Positions 16,188 to 24,652 of a stretch of DNA of 64,000 nucleotides are shown here, piece after piece. Under the pieces are notes generated by a model. That model saw only the letters and a list, made by a program, of their open reading frames with translations. It did not search any database and was not told the DNA's origin. Location: positions 7,626,001-7,690,000 of the forward strand of contig NZ_CP080521.1 in NCBI RefSeq assembly GCF_019468565.1, written 5' to 3'. The DNA is from Pseudonocardia sp. DSM 110487 (GTDB taxonomy: Bacteria > Actinomycetota > Actinomycetes > Mycobacteriales > Pseudonocardiaceae). The translations under genes and the position numbers were made by a program. Numbering within the stretch: position 1 is the stretch's first letter; every line of letters begins with the position of its first letter.

Positions 16188-17969
16188 ATGCTGCGTCCCC
16201 TTGACACCGCCACACGCGAACGCAAGTCACTCGATGGGCTGTGGCGTTTCCGCGTCGACGTCGACGGGGTCGGCCGTGACGAGCGGTGGTTCGCCTGCCC
16301 GTTGCCCGCCGCCCGGGAGATGGCGGTGCCGGCCAGCTACAACGACATCCTCACCGACCCGCGCCTGCGCAGCCATTGCGGCGAGGTCTGGTACCAGCGG
16401 ACGGTCCGGGTGCCACGCGGGTGGGCCGGTCAGCGCGTCGTCCTGTACCTCGAGTCCGCAACGCACCACGCGACGGTGTGGGTGGGCGACGCGGAGGTCG
16501 TCTCGCACTCGGGGGGCTACACCCCCTTCGAGGCGGACATCACCGCGCACGTGCGGGCCGGTGACGAGGTTCGCGTCACCGTGTGCGTCGACAACACCCT
16601 CACATTCCAGACGATCCCGCCCGGCGTCGTCGAGGAGACCCCGACCGGGCGCCGGCAGCGCTACTTTCACGACTTCTTCAACTACGCGGGCCTACATCGC
16701 ACGGTGTGGCTGGCCAGCACCCCGATCGCGCGGATCGACGACGTCACGATCACCACCGACCTGCAGGGAACGACCGGCACCGTCGACTACCGCGTGGACA
16801 CCGTCGATGCGGACGGACTCGACGTGCACGTCGTGCTGCGCGACGCCGAGCGCCTGGAGGTAGGCCGCGGCGGCGGCGCCGCAGGCGTCGTCTCCGTGCC
16901 CGACGTGCACCGATGGGCTCCCGGCGACGGATACCTCTACGACCTCGAGGTCCAACTGGTCGACGCGGCCAGCGCGCTGGTGGACAGCTACCACCAGAGC
17001 GTCGGCGTGCGCACGATCGACGTGCGCGGCACCGAATTCCTCATCAACGGCGAACCCTTCTACTTCACCGGGTTCGGCATGCACGAGGACCACCCGACCC
17101 TCGGCAAGGGGCACAACGACGCCTTCATGCTGCAGGACTTCGAGCTGCTGGACTGGATCGGGGCCAACTCGTTCCGCACGTCGCACTACCCGTACTCCGA
17201 GGACGTCCTTGATCACGCCGACCGGCGCGGCATCGTGGTGATCGACGAAACCGCCGCCGTCGGCCTGAACATGGGCCTCGGCGGTGGCATCTTCGGTGGC
17301 CAGGGCTATCTCACCTATTCGCAGGAGACCATCAACGACGAGACCCGCGCCGCACACGCCCAGGCCATCCGCGAGCTCGTCGCGCGCGACAAGAACCACC
17401 CCTGCGTCGTGCTGTGGTCGATCGCCAACGAGCCCGAATCGCACGGCCAGGAGGCCGAGGACTACTTCCGGCCCTTGTTCGAGGTGGTCCGCGAGGCCGA
17501 CCCGACCCGGCCGGCGGGGTTCGTCAACGTCGGGCTCTCCCCGCACGGGAAGTGCCGCGTCTCGCAGTTCGCCGACGTTCTCATGATCAACCGCTACTAC
17601 GGCTGGTACACCCAGACCGGCGACCTCGACGGCGCCGAGCAGGCTCTCGAGGAGGAGCTGCGTAGCTGGGCCTCCGACGGAAAGCCGATCATCATCACGG
17701 AGTACGGTGCCGACACGCTCGCGGGCCTGCACGCCGTGGATCCACAGCCGTGGACCGAGGAGTACCAGGTCGCCTATCTGGAGATGTACCACCGAGTGTT
17801 CGACCGAATCGACGCCGTCGTCGGCGAGCAGGTCTGGAACTTCGCCGACTTCGCCACCACGTCGGGCATCGTTCGGGTCGGGGGCAACAAGAAAGGCGTG
17901 TTCACCCGCGAGCGGAACCCGAAGTCGGCGGCGTTCGCGCTGCGCCGCCGTTGGCGGGCACTCGCTTAG
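16188..17969 (+). CDS. uidA: Beta-glucuronidase, glycoside hydrolase family 2
   Basis: The 593-residue enzyme begins MLRPLDTATRERKSLDGLWR, very close to the E. coli GUS N-terminus. It has the sandwich domain, an immunoglobulin-like domain and a TIM barrel. The general acid/base is in 'SIANEPESH' (Glu415), the nucleophile in 'IIITEYGADT' (Glu505), and the carboxylate-recognising N-x-K signature that separates glucuronidases from galactosidases is in 'VGGNKKGVFTRERNPKSAA' (Asn567, Lys569). It hydrolyses beta-D-glucuronides in the cytoplasm; there is no signal peptide. It is divergent from the ABC importer genes and shares two palindromic operators with them. No strong ribosome-binding site precedes the ATG. 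A GTG at 16164, directly behind GAGGAGG, is an alternative. Confidence 0.95.
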   Translation: MLRPLDTATRERKSLDGLWRFRVDVDGVGRDERWFACPLPAAREMAVPASYNDILTDPRLRSHCGEVWYQRTVRVPRGWAGQRVVLYLESATHHATVWVGDAEVVSHSGGYTPFEADITAHVRAGDEVRVTVCVDNTLTFQTIPPGVVEETPTGRRQRYFHDFFNYAGLHRTVWLASTPIARIDDVTITTDLQGTTGTVDYRVDTVDADGLDVHVVLRDAERLEVGRGGGAAGVVSVPDVHRWAPGDGYLYDLEVQLVDAASALVDSYHQSVGVRTIDVRGTEFLINGEPFYFTGFGMHEDHPTLGKGHNDAFMLQDFELLDWIGANSFRTSHYPYSEDVLDHADRRGIVVIDETAAVGLNMGLGGGIFGGQGYLTYSQETINDETRAAHAQAIRELVARDKNHPCVVLWSIANEPESHGQEAEDYFRPLFEVVREADPTRPAGFVNVGLSPHGKCRVSQFADVLMINRYYGWYTQTGDLDGAEQALEEELRSWASDGKPIIITEYGADTLAGLHAVDPQPWTEEYQVAYLEMYHRVFDRIDAVVGEQVWNFADFATTSGIVRVGGNKKGVFTRERNPKSAAFALRRRWRALA

Positions 17970-18091
17970 AAACGCGGAGACGCCGGAGCGCCTAGCTCAG
18001 GGGCACTCCGAGCTGCAAGCGCATTTCAGCACTCACGCCCCTTCACGCACCAGCCGACGACGTCATGATGCTGAGCCAAGGGCGTCCCCGA

Positions 18092-19285
18092 TCAACCGCA
18101 GCGGGCAGTGAGATCCGGCGACGGCGCGCCGTCGCCGTAGTCGCCGCTGTCGTTGACGAAGACCATGGTCCGCGCCGTCACCACGTTCCCGCACATCGGC
18201 CCCGGGGGTGCCAGGGAGTTGAACAGCAGGGCCGCGGGCGCTTCGGACATGCGGTTGTCCTGGACGGTGTTGCCGCCCTTGTCGTACTCCTGCTCGTCGC
18301 TCTTGATCTTCACATTCACGCCGGCGCTGTTGGAGATCTGGTTGTCGCGGACGATGTTGGAGTGGCCGCGCAGCTCGATGTTGCTACCCTGGAACTCGGC
18401 CGACTCGGCGTTGTCCGAACAAATGTTTTTTTCGAACACGTTGTCGTGCGCATTCTCCTTGACGTTGAAGCATTCGGAGCCGAACGTGCGGATGGTGTTG
18501 CCGGTGACGACGTTGTGTGAGCTTCCGTCGTTCGCGTGCATCGGCTGCGTGTCAGACTTCGGGCTGGTGCCGATGTAGACACCCTCACCATTGTGGTAAA
18601 CGGCCCGCCGCACCCCGTCGTCCTTCTGCTTGCCGAACATCCCGCAGTACTCGATGACCGAGTCGGTGATGGTGTTGTCGTGCGCATTGTTCCGCAGCCG
18701 CACGCACTCGGTTCCGGCGCGGGCGAGGAACATGTTGGTGATCGTGACGCCGGTCACGTCATGGGTGGCCTCGCCCGCCCCGATGTAGATCAGCTTGCTG
18801 TCCTGGACCAGATCCTTCACGCTGTCCTTGAACGCGTCGATTGTGGCGACGTCCATCGGGAGCTCGGTGGTTCTGGGCAGCTTCTCCTGACCGTCGATGG
18901 TGAAACCGTCGAGGATGTAATAGCTATGGTCGATACTGAAGATCCGCCCGGTGCCGTACAGCGTGGCCTGGTACCGGCCGCTCTTGTCCTTGCCCGACTC
19001 CGGACCCGTGATCCAAATCGGCGCGTCGGGTACCCCGTCGATCTTGGTCTGCAGCTTCTCGTGGTAGTCGCCGGGAGCGAGGTTGATCTGCGTCCCCGGC
19101 GTGGCCTTGTCGAGCGCGGCCTGGATGGTCCGGAGAGGGGCACCCGCGGAGCCGTCACCGGCGTCGGTGCCGGTCGGCGAGACGTAGAGCTGAACCGTCG
19201 GCATCGCGGGCAGCCACCAGACGACGGCCACCACGAGCACCGCGACGACAGCTGCGACGATCACTCCCGGAATGACGCGCTTCAA
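18092..19285 (-). CDS. Membrane-anchored right-handed beta-helix protein
   Basis: Using a TTG at 19285 with GGAGG upstream, the 397-residue product starts with a short basic segment and one TM ('VIAAVVAVLVV' type, residues ~5-27). The exported part opens with 'VSPTGTDAGDGSAGAPLRTI', the classic start of secreted parallel beta-helix (pectate-lyase-like) proteins. Repeated rungs follow with N-rich turns such as 'NNAHDNTITDSVIEYC', 'NVVTGNTIRTFGSEC' and 'HSNIVRDNQISNSAG'. It is probably an extracellular polysaccharide-binding or lyase-like protein. No lyase catalytic triad can be called with confidence. It converges with the beta-glucuronidase gene. Much longer starts to 19546 are open but lack a signal at the N-terminus. 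Confidence 0.8.
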   Translation of the reverse strand: MKRVIPGVIVAAVVAVLVVAVVWWLPAMPTVQLYVSPTGTDAGDGSAGAPLRTIQAALDKATPGTQINLAPGDYHEKLQTKIDGVPDAPIWITGPESGKDKSGRYQATLYGTGRIFSIDHSYYILDGFTIDGQEKLPRTTELPMDVATIDAFKDSVKDLVQDSKLIYIGAGEATHDVTGVTITNMFLARAGTECVRLRNNAHDNTITDSVIEYCGMFGKQKDDGVRRAVYHNGEGVYIGTSPKSDTQPMHANDGSSHNVVTGNTIRTFGSECFNVKENAHDNVFEKNICSDNAESAEFQGSNIELRGHSNIVRDNQISNSAGVNVKIKSDEQEYDKGGNTVQDNRMSEAPAALLFNSLAPPGPMCGNVVTARTMVFVNDSGDYGDGAPSPDLTARCG

Positions 19286-19517
19286 CTGAGTCGACCTCCA
19301 CGTCGCATCTCGGTTTCTACAGCGCGACAATCTCGGTGTTGCACGTGTCGATATCCGTTGTTCGCGGCGACCGACATCCTGAATTCCTGCGAGATCCGGA
19401 GTGCGACCTCGACGCCGCGGATCGCACCACAGTAGACCAGAGGTAGACCAGGCGGGTGGCGGTCGGACCGGCGGCGCCGGTACTTCAGCCGTTGGGCACA
19501 CCGGGCGAGTGCACTCG

Positions 19518-19533
19518 CGGCCACATGTGGCCG
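19518..19533. repeat. Palindrome CGGCCACATGTGGCCG
   Basis: A perfect 16-bp palindrome, related to those at 19598 and 26827. Confidence 0.7.
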
Positions 19534-19597
19534 TTACTGCACCCACCGGCCGATCTTGGCGCGGGCGCGCCGGCGTGATCGGCGATCGGGCGCGTTA

Positions 19598-19615
19598 CCG
19601 GCCATATGTGGCCGG
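19598..19615. repeat. Palindrome CCGGCCATATGTGGCCGG
   Basis: An 18-bp palindrome with one mismatched pair, 80 bp from the first copy and preceded by GGCGCGTTA. The same context (GGCGCGTGA) precedes the reverse-strand copy at 26.8 kb. Confidence 0.7.
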
Positions 19616-19819
19616 GTAGGCGCCCACCTGGCGATCATGGAGCGGGCCTCGGGGGAAGCTCCGGGCGGCGGCGGGACGGGCGGGTCGCCGGGTCCGGTGG
19701 GCGCACGGCCGGGCGCTCCGCCAGAGCCTCCAGTGCGATGTCCACCGCGCGCTCCAGCTGCGGATCGCGGTGGCGGCACATTGAATGGACCCTCCATGCG
19801 GTGGCTACCCTGACGCGTC

Positions 19820-20179
19820 ATGGCAAGAGGTGTTCCGGGGTCCGTCGCGCCGTTGGCCGGTCGCTGGCGGATCGTGGAGATGAGCGGGTGGGACCGCGAC
19901 GCTATCGATCTGGTCGAGCCGGGTTTCATCGAGTTCGTCGAGGACGGGACCGGCCAGTTCGGTTTCATCGCCGTTCGCGGCTGGCTGGACTGCCGCCCGG
20001 TCGAGCGGGACGGCCAACCCGCTGTCGAGTTCACCTGGGAGGGCGTCGACGAGGGCGACCAGGTCAGCGGACGCGGCTGGGTGTCCCTTGTCGATGATGC
20101 GATGGTCGCGGGTCACTTGTTCTTCCACATGGGAGACGACTCGAGTTTCCGGGCAGAACGTTTTACCCCAACCGATTGA
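19820..20179 (+). CDS. Conserved-looking protein of unknown function (119 aa)
   Basis: This small acidic protein begins MARGVPGSVAPLAGRWRIVE and contains 'MSGWDRDAIDLVEPGFIEF' and 'GDQVSGRGWVSLVDDAMVAG'. The 'GRWRIVEMSGWDRD' opening recalls small cytosolic beta-barrel proteins found next to SWIM-linked genes, but I cannot name the family. There is no signal peptide or TM. It is immediately followed by the next gene (TGA-to-GTG distance of 11 bp), so the two are probably co-expressed. The ATG at 19820 was chosen because homology-like content starts there; 'gtcatggcaag' lacks a strong ribosome-binding site. Confidence 0.75.
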   Translation: MARGVPGSVAPLAGRWRIVEMSGWDRDAIDLVEPGFIEFVEDGTGQFGFIAVRGWLDCRPVERDGQPAVEFTWEGVDEGDQVSGRGWVSLVDDAMVAGHLFFHMGDDSSFRAERFTPTD

Positions 20180-20190
20180 GCGGACGGGCA

Positions 20191-21051
20191 GTGAGCGAGT
20201 ACCAGTACTACGAATTTCTGGCGATCGACCGGCCACTGGACGATGACGAGCAGGCCGAGGTTCGGTCGCTGTCCACCCGGGCCCGGATCTCCGCCACCAG
20301 TTTCGTGAACGAGTACCACTGGGGCGATTTCAAGGGTGATCCGAACCGGCTGATGGAGCGTTATTACGACGCGCACCTGTATGTGGCCAACTGGGGAACC
20401 CATCGGGTGATGTTCCGCCTGCCATGTGATCTGCTGGATCCTGAGGTCGTCGAGGATTACTGCGTCGACGACCAGCTGAGTACCTGGGTCACGGACGAGT
20501 TCATCGTGCTCGACTTCACCAGCGAGGACGACGCCGGTGAGTTCGACTTCGACTACGACGCCGAGGCGTTGCTGTCAGCGATCGTCGGAGTTCGTGCCGA
20601 ACTCGCCGCCGGTGATCTCCGGCCGCTCTACCTCGCCTGGCTCGCCGCCTACGGCGCCTGGGAACGCGACGAGGACGCCTTCGAGCGCGATGCCGACGAC
20701 GACCTCGAGCCACCAGTTCCGCCTGGGCTGGGCACGCTCACCGCGGCCCAACGGGCGCTGGCCGACTTCCTCCGCCTCGACGACGATCTGCTCGCGATCG
20801 CGGCTCAGACTTCTCCGCCGCTCGAGGCGATCGCCGACGATCCCGGCGAGCTTGCCGCTTGGGTGACCCGCCTGCCGATTGCCGAGAAGGACCGGCTCCT
20901 GGCGAGCGTCATCCAAGGTGAGACGGCACGGGTGCGGATGGAGTTGCTGCGCAGTTTCCGCGGCGACACCGCCACAGTCACCCCCGTCCCGACCCGCCGG
21001 ACCGTGGCCGGTCTGCTCGACGCCGCCGCACAGCAGCGGGTTCGACCGTGA
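20191..21051 (+). CDS. Unknown protein starting SEYQYYEFLA, apparently truncated by a frameshift
   Basis: The 286-residue product begins VSEYQYYEFLAIDRPLDDDE and includes 'EYHWGDFKGDPNRLMERYYD' and 'HLYVANWGTHRVMFRLP'. This is the opening of a family of large uncharacterised actinobacterial proteins often found beside SWIM zinc-finger genes. In those relatives, as I recall them, the C-terminal part is an Arg/Glu/Ala-rich coiled coil. Here that coil begins only in the +1 frame ('FDRERRLAAQRAEDEARGG', to a stop at 21178), so the gene probably suffered a frameshift near 21040. A TTG at 20176 overlapping the preceding stop is an alternative start. No catalytic motif is visible. Confidence 0.7.
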   Translation: MSEYQYYEFLAIDRPLDDDEQAEVRSLSTRARISATSFVNEYHWGDFKGDPNRLMERYYDAHLYVANWGTHRVMFRLPCDLLDPEVVEDYCVDDQLSTWVTDEFIVLDFTSEDDAGEFDFDYDAEALLSAIVGVRAELAAGDLRPLYLAWLAAYGAWERDEDAFERDADDDLEPPVPPGLGTLTAAQRALADFLRLDDDLLAIAAQTSPPLEAIADDPGELAAWVTRLPIAEKDRLLASVIQGETARVRMELLRSFRGDTATVTPVPTRRTVAGLLDAAAQQRVRP

Positions 21052-21303
21052 GCGTCGGCTCGCCGCCCAGCGCGCCGAAGACGAGGCACGCGGGGGCAGG
21101 CGCGTGCCTCGGACAGTGCCGGTTCCAGACGCTCCGCTGCGATGCCGGTTCCGCTCTGGATCCACATCCGACCGGTAGTGCTTCATCGAAGGTCGGCGCA
21201 GTGATGAGATCAATACGCTCTCAATACGGCATGGCCTGAGGGTGGGAACAGCGAGAGAGGCCGAGGGCGATCACGTCCCCGAGGCGATCATGGCGATCAC
21301 CGA

Positions 21304-22341
21304 TCAGGGTGTTCGGTCCCCGCGTTCGGGAGGGGCGTCATGGCCGAGGGCCGCTGTCGAGGTGCGGATGATCAGCCCAGGCGAAAGGACGATTTCTCGT
21401 TGCCCGATCGTTTCGCCCCGAAGCCGGCTGACGCTGCGCTCGACCGCCAGCCGGCTCATCTCGACGGGATCCTGCTGCACGGTGGTGAGGTTCAGGTGCG
21501 GTAGGCGCGCCGGCGGGCTGTCGTCCCATCCGACGATCGACATGTCCCGGGGCACCCGGATCCCGGCGGAACCGAGTGACTCGACCAGGCCGGCGGCGAC
21601 GTCGTCGTTGTAGGCGATCAGGGCGGTGGGTCGCCGCTCCCCGTCCAGCACGAGCCGGGCCGCGGCCACGCCTGCGTCCAGGCTGTCCCCGCCGGGGATC
21701 ACCCGCAGACCGTCGCCGAGGCCGCGGCGGCGCATCACCGCGCGGTAGGCCCGCCGCCGCGCCGTCGCGATGGCGCCCGACCCGCCGTCGACGTAAGTGA
21801 TCTCCCGATGTCCCAGGCCGGCCAGGTGGTCGACCGCCAGGCGCATGCCCTCGTCGTCGGCGGTACGCACGACGTCGACGGACGGGTCCGCCACGCGCCA
21901 CCCGATGACCGTCACGGGCAGCCTCCCCGCAAGGACCGGGACGCCCTCCAGGCCGGGCCCGAGCAGGATCACCGCCTCGCACCGGAAGCCGAGCAGCGTC
22001 TCCGCCGCGGTCCGCTCGTCGCGGGTCGGGGTCATCGCGGACAGGATGAGCTCGTACCGGGCCTTCTCGGCGGCCACGTACAGCCCGTCGAGCAGCTCGG
22101 CGTGGAACCGGCCGGCCATCCCGAACACCACGCCGATCTGGCGGGAGTTCCCGCTGGCCAGCAGGCGGGCACGGGTGTCGGGCCGGTACCCGATCTCGGC
22201 AGCCGCCGCGAGCACCCGCTCGCGCGTCTCGGCGCTCGCTCCGGCCACACCGCGCATCACGATGGACACCAGCGCCCGGGACACCCCGGCATGTGCGGCC
22301 ACGTCCTCCAGCGTCGGACGCCTGCCTTCGTTCCTTGCCAC
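21304..22341 (-). CDS. LacI-family transcriptional repressor
   Basis: From the GTG at 22341 the 345-residue protein starts VARNEGRRPTLEDVAAHAGV, with the LacI HTH ('SRALVSIVMRGVAG') and hinge 'RERVLAAAAEIGYRPDTRAR'. A type-I periplasmic-binding-like domain follows ('RQIGVVFGMAGRFHAELLDG', 'GLGHREITYVDGGSGAIATA', 'ALIAYNDDVAAGLVESLGS', 'IVGWDDSPPARLPHLNLTTV'). AGGAGG lies 12 bp upstream. It is divergent from the sugar-binding lipoprotein operon, and a pair of TAGAGCGCTCTA-like operators lies between them, so it very likely represses that operon and itself, with a sugar as inducer. An in-frame ATG at 22392 is possible but lacks a ribosome-binding site. Confidence 0.93.
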   Translation of the reverse strand: MARNEGRRPTLEDVAAHAGVSRALVSIVMRGVAGASAETRERVLAAAAEIGYRPDTRARLLASGNSRQIGVVFGMAGRFHAELLDGLYVAAEKARYELILSAMTPTRDERTAAETLLGFRCEAVILLGPGLEGVPVLAGRLPVTVIGWRVADPSVDVVRTADDEGMRLAVDHLAGLGHREITYVDGGSGAIATARRRAYRAVMRRRGLGDGLRVIPGGDSLDAGVAAARLVLDGERRPTALIAYNDDVAAGLVESLGSAGIRVPRDMSIVGWDDSPPARLPHLNLTTVQQDPVEMSRLAVERSVSRLRGETIGQREIVLSPGLIIRTSTAALGHDAPPERGDRTP

Positions 22342-22408
22342 GTGCTGCAGCTTCCTCCTGCATCCGGCAACGCGTCCCTTGACACCCGCCATGTGAGCAC
22401 GCACACTC

Positions 22409-22434
22409 TAGCGCGCTCTACTAGAGCGCTCTAG
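22409..22434. promoter_or_regulatory. Double LacI-type operator
   Basis: TAGCGCGCTCTA (22409-22420) is followed directly by the perfect palindrome CTAGAGCGCTCTAG (22421-22434). The central AGCGCT step is typical for LacI-family sites. The second site ends 21 bp before the lipoprotein ATG. Confidence 0.75.
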
Positions 22435-22455
22435 CGGATCGAGAGGAAGTGCTCG

Positions 22456-23451
22456 ATGAGGAGTAACTCCACGTCCCTACGCAAGGTGGCGGTGGTCGCC
22501 GTGCTTGCCGCCGTGATCACCGCGTGCAGCAGCCAGGGCGGGGCCCAGCAAGGCCAGAGCGCGAGCGGCGGGACCGGCGGGACCGTCGGCACCGAGCGCT
22601 TCACCGTCGCGATGGTCACCCATGAAGCGCCCGGTGACACGTTCTGGGATCGGATCCGGGCCGGTGCCGAGGACGCCGCCGCGGCGCACAACATCGAACT
22701 GCGTTACTCCAACAACAACCAGGCGCCCGAGATGGCGACGCTGGTGCAGAACGCGATCGACAGCCAGGTCGACGGGCTCGCAGTGACGCTCGCCTACCCC
22801 GAGCAGGTCGGCCCGGTGACCAAGGCGGCGGCCGACCGCGGCATCCCGGTCGTTGCGTTCAACGGGGGCCTCGACCAGTACCGGCAATACGGGGCGAAGA
22901 TGTATTTCGGGTCGGACGAGAGCCTCGCCGGCCAGGCCGCAGGCCAGCGACTCACCCAGGGCGGCGGGCAGAAGGCCATCTGCGTCATCCAGGAGCAGGG
23001 CCACGTCGCGCTCGAGGCGCGCTGCGCAGGCGTCGCGAAGACGTTCCCGAACACCGAGAACCTGTACGTCCAGGGCACGGACACGGCTTCGGTGCGCGCG
23101 ACGATCGGCGCCAAGCTGCAGGAGGACCCGACGATCACGCACATCGTCACGCTGGGCGCCCCGATCGCGCTCACCGCGCTCCAGTCCGTGGCCGACGCCG
23201 GGAGCGAGGCGAAGGTCGCGACGTTCGACCTCAACATCGACGCGGCGAAGGCGATCCAGGACGGCACGATCATGTTCTCGATCGACCAGCAGCCCTACGT
23301 GCAGGGCTACATGGCCGTGGCGTCGCTGTGGCTGAACCTGACCAACGGCAACGACATCGGCGGTGGTGGGCCGGTGCTCACCGGCCCGTCCTTCGTCGAC
23401 TCCACCAACGTCGACCAGATCGTGACCTACGCGCAGAACAACAAGCGGTGA
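22456..23451 (+). CDS. Sugar ABC transporter substrate-binding lipoprotein (type-I PBP)
   Basis: The 331-residue protein has a lipoprotein signal (basic 'MRSNSTSLRK', hydrophobic stretch, lipobox 'VITACSS'), then a Gly/Ser/Gln linker and a ribose/rhizopine-type binding fold: 'FTVAMVTHEAPGDTFWDRIR', 'NNQAPEMATLVQNAIDSQVD' and 'GIPVVAFNGG'. It should bind a monosaccharide or cyclitol. GAGAGGAAG precedes the ATG. Unusually, no ATPase or permease follows; two catabolic genes come next, so the rest of the transporter must be encoded elsewhere or has been lost. Confidence 0.92.
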   Translation: MRSNSTSLRKVAVVAVLAAVITACSSQGGAQQGQSASGGTGGTVGTERFTVAMVTHEAPGDTFWDRIRAGAEDAAAAHNIELRYSNNNQAPEMATLVQNAIDSQVDGLAVTLAYPEQVGPVTKAAADRGIPVVAFNGGLDQYRQYGAKMYFGSDESLAGQAAGQRLTQGGGQKAICVIQEQGHVALEARCAGVAKTFPNTENLYVQGTDTASVRATIGAKLQEDPTITHIVTLGAPIALTALQSVADAGSEAKVATFDLNIDAAKAIQDGTIMFSIDQQPYVQGYMAVASLWLNLTNGNDIGGGGPVLTGPSFVDSTNVDQIVTYAQNNKR

Positions 23452-23465
23452 TCCGAGAGGCTCGC

Positions 23466-24650
23466 ATGAACTCCATCTCCGTCGCGGTGATCGGGGCCGG
23501 CATGGCCGGCCGCAGCCACGCCGCGGGCTACCGCAACGCCGGCACCGTCTTCGGCGCAGGTCTGCCGCCCGTCCGGCTGGCGGCGATCGCCGACGCGAAC
23601 CTTGCGCTCGGCGAGGACGCCGCGCGCCGCTACGGATTCGAGAAGGCCCTCCCGAGCTGGGAGGCCGTGGCCGAGGATCCGTCGATCGACGCCGTCAGCG
23701 TCGTCGTCGGCAACGCCTTGCACCGGCCGATCACCGAAGCGCTCGTCGCCGCGGGCAAGCACGTGCTGTGCGAGAAGCCCCTCGCGGGTTCGCTCGCCGA
23801 CGCGCGCGCGATGGTCGAGCTCGAACGCTCGACCGGCGCCGTCACCGCGGTCGGCTACACGTTCCGCCGCTCCCCTGCCATCGCCGCGATCCGCGATCAT
23901 GTCCGGAACGGCGAGCTAGGCGACCTCACCCTGTTCAGCGGCCGCTACTGGTGCGACTACGCCACCGACCCGAACGGGCCCCTGTCCTGGCGGTACAGGG
24001 GCGGCCCCGGTTCCGGTGCACTCGGCGACATCGGCGCGCACGTGATCGACGCCGCCGAGTACGTGGTCGGCCCGATCGCGTCGGTCTCCGGTGCCGCGCT
24101 GTCCACGCAGATCGGCAAGCGACCCCTGCCGCTCGGTGCTGTCGTCGGGCACAACGCCGCCCCCGTCTCCGACGAGCTCGGCGAGGTCGAGAACGAGGAC
24201 ACCGCCACGTTCACCGCCCGGTTCGCGACCGGCCTCGTCGGCACGTTCTCCGTATCGCGCACGGCCTTCGGCCTGCCCAACGGCCTCGGCTTCGACGTCG
24301 TGGGGTTGCGCGGGCGGGCCGGGTTCGACCAGCACCGGCCCGCCGAGTACCTGTTCGACGACGCCCAGCCCCACCCGCGCACCCGGGGTGCCCGGCAGGT
24401 CATCGCCGGTCCACAGCTGCCCTACTTCGCCGGCGGCTACCCGATGGAGGCGCCCGGCGTCGGCGGCGGCAACGCGGAGATGTTCACATTCCAGGCCCGC
24501 GCCTTCCTCGACCAGGTCGCGGGCGTGGCCGACCCGCTCCCGGCCTGCGCGAGCTTCGCCGACGCGCTGCGCACCATGGAGATCATCCAGGCCGTCGTGG
24601 AATCCGACCGAGCCGACGGCGCGGCCGTCGCCGTACCGGAAGCGAGCTGA
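23466..24650 (+). CDS. Gfo/Idh/MocA-family dehydrogenase
   Basis: From the ATG at 23466 the 394-residue protein opens with a Rossmann motif, 'VAVIGAGMAGRSHAAGYRNA'. The family signature 'HVLCEKPLAGSLADARAMVE' (EKP with catalytic Lys) and the second-domain stretch 'GPGSGALGDIGAHVIDAAEY' (GDIGxHxxD) follow. Such enzymes oxidise or epimerise sugars or cyclitols with NAD(P). It lies 14 bp after the binding protein and 2 bp before the isomerase, clearly one operon. Substrate unknown; inositol- or hexose-type chemistry is plausible. Confidence 0.93.
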   Translation: MNSISVAVIGAGMAGRSHAAGYRNAGTVFGAGLPPVRLAAIADANLALGEDAARRYGFEKALPSWEAVAEDPSIDAVSVVVGNALHRPITEALVAAGKHVLCEKPLAGSLADARAMVELERSTGAVTAVGYTFRRSPAIAAIRDHVRNGELGDLTLFSGRYWCDYATDPNGPLSWRYRGGPGSGALGDIGAHVIDAAEYVVGPIASVSGAALSTQIGKRPLPLGAVVGHNAAPVSDELGEVENEDTATFTARFATGLVGTFSVSRTAFGLPNGLGFDVVGLRGRAGFDQHRPAEYLFDDAQPHPRTRGARQVIAGPQLPYFAGGYPMEAPGVGGGNAEMFTFQARAFLDQVAGVADPLPACASFADALRTMEIIQAVVESDRADGAAVAVPEAS

Positions 24651-24652
24651 CC

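Larger units (their letters stand above)
19286..19819. other. Intergenic region with palindromes
   Basis: This 534-bp gap holds the presumed promoters of the beta-helix gene (leftward) and the following unknown gene (rightward), plus two related palindromes listed separately. The flanks of the palindromes also resemble each other (tgtggccg...cccacc.ggcgatc..tgg.gcgggc), giving an imperfect direct repeat of about 80-bp period. I see no convincing gene; the short ORFs here are antisense or low quality. Confidence 0.6.
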
